In this document: positions 1-8,218 of the stretch, piece by piece
Layout: each line of letters starts with the position of its first letter
Position numbering within the stretch: the stretch's first letter is position 1
Assembly (NCBI RefSeq): GCF_021729155.1
Contig: NZ_JAJQYA010000002.1
Location: 255,348-301,686 of the forward strand
Source of the DNA: Membranihabitans marinus
GTDB lineage: Bacteria; Bacteroidota; Bacteroidia; Chitinophagales; Saprospiraceae
DNA: 46,339 nucleotides
Direction of reading: 5' to 3'
Translations under genes and position numbers: made by a program
The notes under the pieces: generated by a model
The model's database searches: none
What the model was told of the DNA's origin: nothing
What the model saw: the letters and a program-made list of their open reading frames with translations, nothing else

Positions 1-96
1 CGAAAAATGAAATTATTGACTGAACATCCGCGAAAAAGAATTGCCTTGGATGGATACGGATTGGAAATAACGGAATTTATCCCATTGGCCCAGTAG
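1..96 (+). CDS. ribA: GTP cyclohydrolase II (RibA or RibBA), C-terminal end only
   Basis: Frame 1 is open from the window edge to TAG at 94-96 and encodes the last 31 residues. It reads [20 protein letters not shown] followed by TEFIPLAQ. This matches the C-terminal signature of GTP cyclohydrolase II (RLLTNNP-K, GLEGYGLEI, then a V/I-P segment), the enzyme that starts riboflavin synthesis from GTP. In Bacteroidota this domain is usually fused behind DHBP synthase (RibBA), but that part lies outside the window. The call rests on a short but characteristic tail. Confidence 0.75.
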   Translation, partial: RKMKLLTEHPRKRIALDGYGLEITEFIPLAQ

Positions 97-193
97 GGAT
101 TGTTGAATCTTTTGGGTTGAGCTTTGATGAAGATCTGATGTTTTGATCTATAGTCCGTCCAGTATTGTCTATTTTTTTTATAAATGAATAATT

Positions 194-955
194 ATGTCTA
201 TCACTACAGAAGTTGAATTATTGGGAATGAAGGCCATAAGTGAAGTCGTTGGTATGACTCTTAAGCGGATGCGGGATTATGCAGAAGTGGGGATGTCTAC
301 CAAGGAGTTGGACGAATATGGAGGTCAATTATTAAAGGAGTATGGAGCTAAATCTGCACCTTATGAGACCTATCGTTTTCCGGGCTATACCTGTATCAGT
401 ATCAAAAACGAGATAGCTCATGGTATACCGTCTTCCAACAAAATATTGCAATCTGGTGATTTGATCAATATCGATGTTTCTGCCGAGTTGGATGGTTTCT
501 GGTCAGATAACGGGAGTTCGTTTGTTTTGGGAGAAGACATACATGGTCACAATTCCCTAGTAGAGGCATCTAAAGAGATCTTATTAATGGCCATAGACGA
601 GGTCAAAGCTGGAGTGAGAATAGCACAGGTGGGGAGTATCATCGAAGGGGAAGCCAAGAAAAGAGGATTTCGAGTGATTAGGAATCTTTCCGGTCATGGC
701 GTAGGGCGGAGTTTACATGAGGCGCCGGACAGTATCTTAAATTATAAGGATAGATGGAATAAAGAGAAATTTGGTTTTTATTCTGTAGTGGCAGTAGAGA
801 CCTTTATTTCCACTCATTCTTCTCTAGCGATTGAGCAAGAGGATGGTTGGACCTTGGTAGGAAATCGCGGTGGCTATGTGGCACAACACGAACACACTAT
901 TCTGATCACCGATGACAAACCTATAGTATTGACGGCGGCCAATGGAATTTGTTAA
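194..955 (+). CDS. map: Methionine aminopeptidase, type I
   Basis: This 253-residue cytosolic metalloprotease removes the initiator methionine from new proteins. All expected residues of the pita-bread fold are visible: His76 in the substrate pocket (IAHGIP) and the five metal ligands Asp94 (NIDVS), Asp105 (WSDNG), His168 (SGHGVG), Glu202 (AVETF) and Glu233 (QHEHT). The length is normal for the type I enzyme without an N-terminal zinc finger. The stretch between Glu202 and Glu233 (STHSS, EDGWTLV) resembles the divergent subgroup found in some Bacteroidota and Proteobacteria, so it may be a second MetAP paralogue rather than the housekeeping copy beside secY. It starts 97 bp after the riboflavin gene, in the same direction. 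Confidence 0.93.
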   Translation: MSITTEVELLGMKAISEVVGMTLKRMRDYAEVGMSTKELDEYGGQLLKEYGAKSAPYETYRFPGYTCISIKNEIAHGIPSSNKILQSGDLINIDVSAELDGFWSDNGSSFVLGEDIHGHNSLVEASKEILLMAIDEVKAGVRIAQVGSIIEGEAKKRGFRVIRNLSGHGVGRSLHEAPDSILNYKDRWNKEKFGFYSVVAVETFISTHSSLAIEQEDGWTLVGNRGGYVAQHEHTILITDDKPIVLTAANGIC

Positions 956-1197
956 TTTCTGGAGTATTACTTCTTTGAATTGATTTAGAATCGCGCTATC
1001 AATGTAGGCTTAGGGTGGACTGGTTAATACCCACTACTATCTTTATGTTCTTTGTGACCACACTGTGGTGAACAGCCTTGGCCATGGATGTAAATACAAT
1101 TTAAGTATTACGGTAAAATCTAGTTAATATTTGTCAACTTTCATATAGTGTTGTCACGACACTGAGGTTGAACGAGTGAAGTGCACGACTGAATAAA

Positions 1198-1214
1198 GTT
1201 GCTCTTTGAGCAAC
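1198..1214. repeat. Solitary 7-bp triloop hairpin with the array's flanking motif
   Basis: GTTGCTC and GAGCAAC form a perfect 7-bp stem around TTT. Read on the minus strand, the hairpin is followed by TTTATTCAGTCGTG, the same trailing motif found after the triloop hairpins of the array at 1.7-1.97 kb. It therefore looks like an inverted, partial copy of that repeat unit. Confidence 0.6.
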
Positions 1215-1283
1215 TACATTCGTTCACAGCCGGAGGGCATTTGCTAAAATCCAATCGAATTACGGGGCAATCATGCCTTAACG

Positions 1284-1680
1284 TAGAGACGCAATGCCTT
1301 GCGTCTCCCAAAACCACCTAATTGAGACGCAAGGTCAACCCATTCTCAATATAATGGAATTTTCCATATGATTTATTGGGCAGTCACGCAAATTGTAGAG
1401 GCGCAAAATCTTGCGTCTCCCAAAACCACCTAATTGAGACGCAAGGTCAACCCATTCTCAATATAATGGAATTTTCCATATGATTTATTGGGCAGTCACG
1501 CAAATTGTAGAGGCGCAAAATCTTGCGTCTCCCGAAACCACCTAATTGAGACGCAAGGTCAACCCATTCTCAATATAAAGGAATTTTCCATAGGATTTAT
1601 TGGGCAGTCACGCAAATTGTAGAGGCGCAAAATCTTGCGTCTCCCGAAACAATCTAATTGAGTCGCAATGTCTACCCATC
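1284..1680. repeat. 112-bp tandem repeat, about 3.5 copies, built on a GAGACGCAA palindrome
   Basis: Copies begin at 1284, 1396, 1508 and 1620, an exact 112-bp period. The third is complete, the fourth decays after about 60 bp. Each copy opens with a 9-bp hairpin: GAGACGCAA with TTGCGTCTC around TGCC in copy 1, and GAGGCGCAA (one G-T pair) around AATC in the others. Each then carries another GAGACGCAA half-site about 20 bp later and a shared AT-rich spacer. Copies 2 and 3 are nearly identical, which indicates recent duplication. A single GAGACGTAA version recurs at 43469-43490. It is not a CRISPR, because the whole unit repeats. Confidence 0.9.
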
Positions 1681-1702
1681 CTCGGCACAGTGGCCTACCC
1701 AC

Positions 1703-1968
1703 CCGAAACACGGAGGTTTCGGTTCTTTCATCATTGACCGATTTACGGTCAATGGCTCTCCGAGCTTCATTCAGTCATCCTCGCCATTGATCCATTTAGG
1801 ATCAATGATGCTTCGCATTTCGCTCGGTCACACCCGAAACACGGTGGTTTCGGTTCCTTCACCCAATCGACATTTATTCGATTGGATACTTCGTATTTCG
1901 TTCAGTCATCTTCGCCAAATGCCGATTTACGGCATTTGGTTGTCCGAAGGACAACTTTGCTCAGTCAC
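1703..1968. repeat. Array of paired short hairpins with covarying stems
   Basis: Four successive units each hold a hairpin with 8-9 bp arms and a loop containing ATTTA, then a shorter triloop hairpin, then a motif like TTCRTTCAGTC. Long-hairpin arms: CATTGACCG with CGGTCAATG (1732-1754); CATTGATCC with GGATCAATG (1785-1807); CCAATCGA with TCGATTGG (1863-1885); CAAATGCCG with CGGCATTTG (1916-1938). Triloop hairpins: GCTC/GAGC (1755-1765), ATGC/GCAT (1808-1818), ATAC/GTAT (1886-1896), GTTGTCC/GGACAAC (1939-1955). Two copies of a 7-bp hairpin CCGAAAC/GTTTCGG (1703-1722, 1834-1853) are interspersed. Stem sequences differ but pairing is kept. Function is unknown. Confidence 0.85.
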
Positions 1969-2006
1969 ATTAACCATTAACCATTAACAATTAACCATTA
2001 ACCATT
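1969..2006. repeat. Heptanucleotide microsatellite (ATTAACC), about 5.4 copies
   Basis: Five ATTAACC units, one with a C-to-A change, plus ATT abut the end of the hairpin array and stop 13 bp before the stop codon of the convergent MFS gene. The tract is non-coding, and slippage could change its length. Confidence 0.9.
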
Positions 2007-2018
2007 GCAAAGTGATCT

Positions 2019-3185
2019 TTAAATGGCTTCCAGTTGGCTAGATCGAACACTGAAATAGAAATAGGCTATGCTGAAGACCAGAAAACCTACAATAATGAAA
2101 TTCCAGTTTTGGACAAGGTCAAACACCCATCCTACAATAAAAGGTCCTACTGCGGCCAATAAATAACCAAAAGACTGTGTCATGGCCGATAGGCGAATCG
2201 TGGTTTCTGGCTTTTTAGTCTTGGTATTGATTAAAAAATAGGCAAAACTAATACTGCCTCCCATGGCCCATCCCATAATGGTTAGACCGAAGTAAATAAT
2301 ATATTTTTCATTGAAAAACATCGATGTAAATGCTATGAGGTATCCAAAGGACATCGCCCATACGATGGTGGGTAAATACTTCTTGTTTTTGGCCCAAACC
2401 GGGACTAAAAACACGGCGGGTAAAGATATAATCTGTAAGTAGAATATGGCCCATCCACTTTCGCTAATCGAGAAGCCCTTGGTCTGTAGTATTTCCGGGC
2501 CCCATGCGGCAAATGAATAGAATAACAATGACTGCAGTCCCATGAAAATAGTAATGTGCCATGCTTTATTCGATTTCCAAATAGAATAATCTGTAGGCAT
2601 AGCCTCTGGTCTTTTTGAGATGCCCCTAGTCCAAATATATATCCAAAAAACTATGGCTATTATTGTAAAATAACTCCAAAATGCCATAGAACCCCTCCAG
2701 CCCATACCATATTCCAATGCTAATGGAGCAGAAAAACCTGATCCCAATGCCGCAAATACACTCATAAATAAGGTATAGGCACCGGTGACCTCAGCATAAT
2801 TATTCTTAAAATGTTTTTTGATAAAGGGGATTAAAGCCACATTACAAATGGCTATTCCACTACCCATGGCAAAAGTGCAAATAAGAAGAAGCGTCCAGCC
2901 AGATAATGTTCTTCCATAAGTCCCTAAGGCGATGAGAATAATACCCAAAATAATGACTTTCTCTAATCCCAGTTTTCGATACAACTGTGTAACCAAAATA
3001 GATACCGTCGCAAAGGCAATGAGTGGCAGAGTAGTCAAAAAACCCATTTGGGTATAGCTGAGATGTAAATCCTCATTGATTAAGCTTAGGATGGGCCCAA
3101 CGCAGGTTATGCCTGCCCTGAGATTGATGGCCACAATTATGATGGCTATCACATAAATTATAGAAGACTTTTTATCAATGGTCAT
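2019..3185 (-). CDS. MFS transporter, CynX/NimT-like
   Basis: This 388-residue inner-membrane protein has about twelve hydrophobic segments, as expected for the major facilitator superfamily. The first helix ends in NLRAGITCVGPIL, close to the NLRPALTSVGPLL pattern of the CynX/NimT (cyanate and 2-nitroimidazole) family, and a basic loop (YRKLGLEKV) follows helix 2. Members export or import small anions and drugs; the substrate cannot be read from sequence. The gene is the last of a run of minus-strand genes (PorP, CBS-type enzyme and LysM protein lie upstream), and its 3' end faces the repeat island. The ATG at 3185 is followed by MTIDKKSS and then the first helix, so the start is reasonable. 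Confidence 0.8.
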   Translation of the reverse strand: MTIDKKSSIIYVIAIIIVAINLRAGITCVGPILSLINEDLHLSYTQMGFLTTLPLIAFATVSILVTQLYRKLGLEKVIILGIILIALGTYGRTLSGWTLLLICTFAMGSGIAICNVALIPFIKKHFKNNYAEVTGAYTLFMSVFAALGSGFSAPLALEYGMGWRGSMAFWSYFTIIAIVFWIYIWTRGISKRPEAMPTDYSIWKSNKAWHITIFMGLQSLLFYSFAAWGPEILQTKGFSISESGWAIFYLQIISLPAVFLVPVWAKNKKYLPTIVWAMSFGYLIAFTSMFFNEKYIIYFGLTIMGWAMGGSISFAYFLINTKTKKPETTIRLSAMTQSFGYLLAAVGPFIVGWVFDLVQNWNFIIVGFLVFSIAYFYFSVRSSQLEAI

Positions 3186-3219
3186 AAATTCAACTTGAGC
3201 GTGAATTTATAATATATTT

Positions 3220-4281
3220 TTAAAAAATTGGACATCCTGCCCCAGAACCATTCTGTAAAAATCCAAAATATGTTAAGGATAATTCGAAATTCCCAACATT
3301 TTGTGACCAATTATATCTATTAACCACACCGACATCATAGCTTAATCCAAGGTTGAAATTGTTCAATTCGTAGCCTACCAACAAACTTAGGGTATGAGGT
3401 GTAAAACTGGAATTAATGGTCTTGCCACTATGTAAGAATAGTCCTAAATGCATGGCTTGTTCTTGATAGCCCTTCAATTTTAATCGAGCTGTTCCTCCTA
3501 GAGAAGTAAGTGAATTGGGGCCTTGAACCTTGGTAATGATTCGAGGTGTCAACGATAGATCACTTGATAAAGCCCAAGAATAATAAGTATAGAAAATGTA
3601 CTTTGCATAGAGGTTGTTCTCGGTTTCGTCAAAGGTAGCAATATCGTTTCCGTGAAAAGCTATATTGGGTGCGTTGACGTGAAACATTGCCAATCCTATT
3701 GCAAACAGTTGGTAGTCACTGATGCTGTTTTGATAGGAGAGGCCCAGTGAAACATCGGTAGTGTTAAATGAATTTTGAGGTAAATTCTCCGATGTAGATA
3801 GATTGAATCCAGTACCGTCAAATTGGTCAAAAAAAGTAACGTTTTCATAACCTAGAGCATGCTGTAAAAACCCGAGTTGAAAGCCTACCGACAAAAATTG
3901 ATCTCCTCTAGGATCCAACGCTTTGTGATAGGCGAGGTTTAGATGAAATGCATTTTTCTTGAAATCGAGGATACCCTGAGTCTCACTCACAAAGCCCAAT
4001 CCCATACCAAATGCATCTTTACTCGCCACCTTAAGGGGAAGTTTCGATCGAAAATCGAAGTAACCTCCCACCATATTAAAAGGCTGCTCAGTTGCTTTTA
4101 TCCACTGATTCCTATTGAGTAAACTGAGTTTATATTGTCCATTGTGCAATCCCGTCATGGCGGGATTGAGGGTAGAAGTATGGGCAAAAGACTGCGTATA
4201 GCTGAAATCTTGCCCCTTACTTGATACCGAATATAAACAGATTAAAAAAAATAAAATATAACTTAAGTTGATTCTAATCAT
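3220..4281 (-). CDS. PorP/SprF family type IX secretion membrane protein
   Basis: This 353-residue protein has an N-terminal signal peptide ending near SSKGQ. The mature start, DFSYTQSFAHTSTLNPAMTG, carries the family hallmark (F-N-P-A-x-TG). The rest alternates amphipathic strands ending in an aromatic residue, consistent with an outer-membrane beta-barrel. PorP/SprF proteins partner type IX (Por) secretion substrates or the gliding machinery. Bacteroidota encode many paralogues, often beside a large secreted protein, but here the neighbours are metabolic and no gldKLMN genes are present, so it is probably an accessory paralogue. The large beta-helix protein at the window end is a conceivable substrate, though unlinked. 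Confidence 0.88.
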   Translation of the reverse strand: MIRINLSYILFFLICLYSVSSKGQDFSYTQSFAHTSTLNPAMTGLHNGQYKLSLLNRNQWIKATEQPFNMVGGYFDFRSKLPLKVASKDAFGMGLGFVSETQGILDFKKNAFHLNLAYHKALDPRGDQFLSVGFQLGFLQHALGYENVTFFDQFDGTGFNLSTSENLPQNSFNTTDVSLGLSYQNSISDYQLFAIGLAMFHVNAPNIAFHGNDIATFDETENNLYAKYIFYTYYSWALSSDLSLTPRIITKVQGPNSLTSLGGTARLKLKGYQEQAMHLGLFLHSGKTINSSFTPHTLSLLVGYELNNFNLGLSYDVGVVNRYNWSQNVGNFELSLTYFGFLQNGSGAGCPIF

Positions 4282-4315
4282 AGATTCTATTTATCGTCTT
4301 AGAATTCAACGTAAA

Positions 4316-5683
4316 TCAATCATTTAAATTTTTCACCAAATCATAAGTTGTTACAATATGATAGCTTCCACTGCGATCTTGGGTCATAACTGCAGGATTT
4401 TTGCGGGTCAAATATTTAACCACATCGGACACATCTTTGTCGTAATCGATGGTTGGAAAAGGAGGTTGCATTACTTTCTCCACAGTCTGTTCCAGCTTGC
4501 TTTGATCTCCCATCACAAACATCAATATATCGTTTTCATGGATAGATCCTACTGGCTTACCATCTTCGAAGACTGGCATTTGCGAAATCCCAGTTTCTGT
4601 AATCTTATTGAGGACATTTTTCAATTTGTCGTTAGGAGCTACAGAGATCAGATCTTTTTGAATCTTGGTTTCTATAACGTGACGCAATTTCTTGCCGCGT
4701 TGCAAAAATCCTCTCTCCATCATCCAATCGTCATTGTATATTTTATTGATATACCGACTACCGTGATCGTGGAGGATGGCTACTACTACGTCGCCTTCTG
4801 CAAGTGATCCTTTGAGTTGTTCTATTCCCTGGATGGCCGAGCCAGCAGAATAACCTGTAAGGATTCCTTCCTCTCTCGCCATTTTTCTTGCCATTATGGC
4901 TGCATCCTTATCAGATACTTTCTCGAAAAGGTCGATAAGGTCAAAGTCCACATTTTCAGGTAATATATCTTCTCCCACACCTTCCAATAAGTAGGGATAA
5001 ATTTCATTTTTATCGAAAATTCCAGTTTCCAAATATTTTTTAAATACCGATCCATAGGAATCAATACCCCAAACTTTAATATTCGGATTTTTTTCTTTTA
5101 AATATTTAGCTGTACCAGAAATGGTACCTCCTGTACCTACAGGTACTACAAAATGGGTGATTTTTCCGTCGGTTTGTTCCCATATCTCAGGACCAGTAGA
5201 TAGATAGTGAGCCTCTCTATTACTGAGGTTGTCATATTGGTTACACCAGTATGAATTGGGGATTTCTTTGCTTAATTTTTCAGCAACAGAGTAATAAGAT
5301 CGAGGATCTTTGGGCTCTACATCTGTAGGGCATACCACTACTTCCGCACCCAATGCTCTCAAGAGATCCAATTTTTCTTTGGATTGCTTATCAGTAGTTG
5401 TGAATATACATTTATACCCTTTTACGATAGAGGCCAAGGCTATTCCCATACCGGTATTACCAGAAGTACATTCGATGATGGTACCGCCTTCTACTATTTT
5501 ACCAGCCTTCTCTGCATCCTCAATCATTTTAATCCCAATCCGATCTTTAATAGAATGACCTGGATTGAAATATTCTACTTTAACATAGATATCTGCGGGA
5601 CAGTCTTTGAATACCTTATTCAGTCGCACTAATGGAGTGTCTCCAATAGTCTCTAAAATGTTTTGAAATACTTTTTTGCCCAT
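4316..5683 (-). CDS. Cystathionine beta-synthase-type PLP enzyme with tandem CBS domains
   Basis: The N-terminal 330 residues are a fold-type II PLP enzyme of the cysteine synthase/cystathionine beta-synthase family. Lys46 (HSIKDR) is the Schiff-base lysine, SGNTG contacts the cofactor, and GTGGTISG binds its phosphate. Residues from about 340 to 455 form a pair of CBS domains (motifs near ISQMPVFEDGKPVGSI and NPAVMTQD). The length of 455 residues and this domain order match the cystathionine beta-synthases of animals and Bacteroidota without the heme-binding N-terminus. The expected reaction condenses serine (or an activated serine) with homocysteine or sulfide. It lies between PorP and the LysM protein, with 34- and 54-bp gaps. 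Assigning CBS rather than cysteine synthase rests on the C-terminal domains. Confidence 0.88.
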   Translation of the reverse strand: MGKKVFQNILETIGDTPLVRLNKVFKDCPADIYVKVEYFNPGHSIKDRIGIKMIEDAEKAGKIVEGGTIIECTSGNTGMGIALASIVKGYKCIFTTTDKQSKEKLDLLRALGAEVVVCPTDVEPKDPRSYYSVAEKLSKEIPNSYWCNQYDNLSNREAHYLSTGPEIWEQTDGKITHFVVPVGTGGTISGTAKYLKEKNPNIKVWGIDSYGSVFKKYLETGIFDKNEIYPYLLEGVGEDILPENVDFDLIDLFEKVSDKDAAIMARKMAREEGILTGYSAGSAIQGIEQLKGSLAEGDVVVAILHDHGSRYINKIYNDDWMMERGFLQRGKKLRHVIETKIQKDLISVAPNDKLKNVLNKITETGISQMPVFEDGKPVGSIHENDILMFVMGDQSKLEQTVEKVMQPPFPTIDYDKDVSDVVKYLTRKNPAVMTQDRSGSYHIVTTYDLVKNLND

Positions 5684-5737
5684 ATTACTTTGTTGTTGGA
5701 TTTTAATCTGGGCGCTAAAATAGAAAATTAATTTTTC

Positions 5738-6790
5738 TTAATTCTTACTGTATCTAATTTTGGTGTAAAACTTTTTGTCTAATGCACCCAAAGCATTGGC
5801 AATTTCGGTGGTTACCACAAGTTCAATTTCAGGTGAATAGATGTTGTCTGGAATGTTCCCCACTACCTTGGCGACTACCGATGCATGGGTTACAGGATTA
5901 TAAATTTCTACCATCGAATCGAGGGGCAAAGTTTTGTGAAGAATAAATTTTCCTTTTTTCGAACTTTTATTTTTATTCCAATACGCTGTAGCCCCTTCGA
6001 TAACCATATTCGCATGGTCATCTTCATTGGAACTTGCATCCTCGGTATGGTGATTTATATTGTTGTCCCAGACGATATCCATATTGGATGTAGATGCTGT
6101 TTCGCCGTCTTCTTCGGCAGGAAGAATGGCTTCTGTGTTATTGCTATGGGAAGAAACTGTGGTTTCTACATCGGTACTATTGGTATATACTTTCTGTGGT
6201 TTCGGACTGTAGCTAATTTCTTCGCTGGGCTCATCTTCTTCATCAGTCAATATAGCGGTTTCTTCAGGAGTTACTTGATTGACTACAGCGATGTGTTCCG
6301 GCTGTAAATATGTATTTAGGTAATCAGAATAAGGAATCCAACCAATGAGAAGGTGTTCTCCAGGAGTAATGTGATTCCTGTCCATTCGATTAATTATTTT
6401 TAGCTGATTGATACTGGTGTCAAAATATATTCTCGCTATTCTAAATAAATTATCTTGGGGTAAAATTTTGTATTTTAGGGCAACCATATTTTGACCCTGA
6501 CATTTTTCAGATAAGTAACAGATGTCTTTTTTAAAAATAGGAACAAAAATATCTTGTCCTATTTTTAGATTTTCTGGTTCTAATTCCTCATTTTGCTTCA
6601 TTAAATCATCGACAGAGATTTGGTAGGTCTTAGAGACTCCATATAGGGTTTGACCAGCTGCCAAAGTATGTATGATATAAGGTTGATGGTATTCATTTAC
6701 CTTTATTTCTAATCCATCGACTTGGCCATATGAAAGAACTGAAATAGTGAGTAATAATGCGGTTAGAATATTTTTTGTATGGCAAATCAT
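5738..6790 (-). CDS. Secreted LysM protein with C-terminal double-psi barrel-like domain
   Basis: The 350-residue product has a signal peptide (cleavage near SYGQ, residue 22). Two LysM modules follow: residues about 37-85 (AGQTLYGVSKTYQIS, LKIGQDIFVPI) and 106-150 (QDNLFRIARIYFDT, ITPGEHLLIGW). A long acidic, Ser/Thr-rich linker (about 175-265) leads to a domain with GKFILHKTLPLDSMVEIYNP, resembling the RlpA-like double-psi beta-barrel, though the catalytic residues of RlpA are not evident. It should bind peptidoglycan in the periplasm. A TATATTTG motif, a good Bacteroidota -7 box, lies on this strand at 6808-6815, about 18 bp before the ATG, implying a very short leader. Confidence 0.85.
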   Translation of the reverse strand: MICHTKNILTALLLTISVLSYGQVDGLEIKVNEYHQPYIIHTLAAGQTLYGVSKTYQISVDDLMKQNEELEPENLKIGQDIFVPIFKKDICYLSEKCQGQNMVALKYKILPQDNLFRIARIYFDTSINQLKIINRMDRNHITPGEHLLIGWIPYSDYLNTYLQPEHIAVVNQVTPEETAILTDEEDEPSEEISYSPKPQKVYTNSTDVETTVSSHSNNTEAILPAEEDGETASTSNMDIVWDNNINHHTEDASSNEDDHANMVIEGATAYWNKNKSSKKGKFILHKTLPLDSMVEIYNPVTHASVVAKVVGNIPDNIYSPEIELVVTTEIANALGALDKKFYTKIRYSKN

Positions 6791-6865
6791 AGTAAATGCT
6801 ATTTGTACAAATATAATATATTAATATTAATTATAATTTATTTTTAATTGAAAATTAACTATTGA

Positions 6866-8218
6866 TTGAAAAAAATAGACCTATTATATCGTCAATATAT
6901 CGCCAGATTGAAAGGAGCAGCAACTGCTATTCAATTTGTAAATCTTATGCGGTATAGTGGGTATTTTTTGGTTTCCATTTTATTGGTCAAATCCTCCATA
7001 GATATATCAACGATAGGATCTTATGAATATGTATGGTATTTGGCTTCTATTTTAACCAGCGTATGGTTAAATGGTATAGTTCAATCTTTTGTCGTACATA
7101 GCAGAGGGGGAGAGGTGGAAATGATCAATCATTATTTTCAGCGTTTTTCAATGCTGTTAATCCTCAGTATGATTTTGCTTTTTTTCTGCTTTTATCAATG
7201 GGGATCTACATGGTTGGCTTATCTCCAATTTGAATCTATGCCTTCAGGTTTTTTTCATTATTTGTTCTTCCATTTTGTTTTAAGTGGTAGCTATATGTTG
7301 GTTTATAAATACATGTTACTGAATAAGGTCATAGCCATGTATGTATTTGGAGTGTTTTACGTAAGTCTCTATATTTTCGCTTTTACTACATTGTTTTGGA
7401 CTGATTATAGATTGGAAGATGTTTTTGTCTTACTGGCTTATGTCGCTTTGCCCTTTCTTTTGTATTGGGTAATTGAGAGTAAAATTTGGAAGATTGATAA
7501 AAAATTTAAACTCAATTGGAAGGGATTGTCTGCGTTGGTGCTGATTCAATGGATAGGCTATTTAAGTATTTGGTCAGATGGATGGTGGGTTCAGTATTAC
7601 TACGGTATCGGAGAGTGGTTTACCTACTTTCGATATGGTGGTCGGGAATTTCCTCTGTTTATCATACTCACATCATCATTTGCTACCTTTGCTATTGGAT
7701 TGGCTTCCAATAACAAAGATTTGACCAGTGAATTATCGAGAATAAAGGAAGGAAGTAGACGGTTTATAAGAGGATTTTGGCCAGCTGTAATTTTGTTACT
7801 TTTTTCCAGTACTTATTTATTCCAATGGGTATACAGCCCTGCATTTCAATCCTCTGCTGTTATCTTTGATTTATACCTCTGGATTGTGGTAGTGCGAGTG
7901 GTCTTTGTTCGATCTATTTATATGGGGCAAGAATGGAATAGGCCATTGGTTTGGATATCGCTGATGGAATTGATTATCAACTTTATCGCCAGTTATTTTT
8001 TTCATAGGATTTGGGGAATCACAGGGTTGATATTGGCCACACTGATAGCCCATGGCATAGAGCTACTGGTATCTATTGTCTACTTGCAGTATATCAAACA
8101 GATTCACTGGCGTCAATACATCCCCGGTAGAGAATTTATTGTTTTCGCCTTGGGAATTACCGTGTTGTTAGTGGTCAAATATTCCTTTTTCCAATCTTTT
8201 CTTATGGCAGCCCATTGA
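6866..8218 (+). CDS. Polysaccharide flippase-like multi-pass membrane protein
   Basis: The product (450 residues from a TTG start) is almost entirely hydrophobic, with about 12-14 membrane segments and an N-terminal amphipathic stretch (LYRQYIARLKGAATAIQFVNL) typical of Wzx/MATE-type oligosaccharide or lipid II flippases. The C-terminal half (WGITGLILATLIAHGIELLVS) matches the conserved end of that superfamily. No glycosyltransferases lie nearby, so the cargo is unknown. No ATG upstream gives a better start, and TTG at 6866 fits the first predicted helix. The 3' end overlaps the convergent rhomboid gene by 17 bp. Confidence 0.7.
   Translation: MKKIDLLYRQYIARLKGAATAIQFVNLMRYSGYFLVSILLVKSSIDISTIGSYEYVWYLASILTSVWLNGIVQSFVVHSRGGEVEMINHYFQRFSMLLILSMILLFFCFYQWGSTWLAYLQFESMPSGFFHYLFFHFVLSGSYMLVYKYMLLNKVIAMYVFGVFYVSLYIFAFTTLFWTDYRLEDVFVLLAYVALPFLLYWVIESKIWKIDKKFKLNWKGLSALVLIQWIGYLSIWSDGWWVQYYYGIGEWFTYFRYGGREFPLFIILTSSFATFAIGLASNNKDLTSELSRIKEGSRRFIRGFWPAVILLLFSSTYLFQWVYSPAFQSSAVIFDLYLWIVVVRVVFVRSIYMGQEWNRPLVWISLMELIINFIASYFFHRIWGITGLILATLIAHGIELLVSIVYLQYIKQIHWRQYIPGREFIVFALGITVLLVVKYSFFQSFLMAAH

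Larger units (their letters stand above)
956..2018. other. Non-coding repeat island between two convergent genes
   Basis: About 1.06 kb without a credible gene separates the 3' end of map from the 3' end of the MFS transporter. It contains, in order, a solitary triloop hairpin (1198-1214), a 112-bp tandem repeat (1284 to about 1680), an array of paired hairpins (1703-1968) and a heptamer microsatellite (1969-2006). The first 180 bases show only one small palindrome near 1060 (ACCACACTGTGGT). The single long open frame here, 1658-1987, is made entirely of repeat sequence. Confidence 0.85.

Noticed and set aside
1284-1680. CRISPR array
   Set aside because: The whole 112-bp unit repeats, including the part between hairpins; there are no unique spacers and no cas genes in the window.
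1658-1987. 109-codon open frame on the plus strand
   Set aside because: It lies wholly in the 112-bp repeat tail, the hairpin array and the ATTAACC microsatellite. The protein is a translation of palindromes with no family resemblance.
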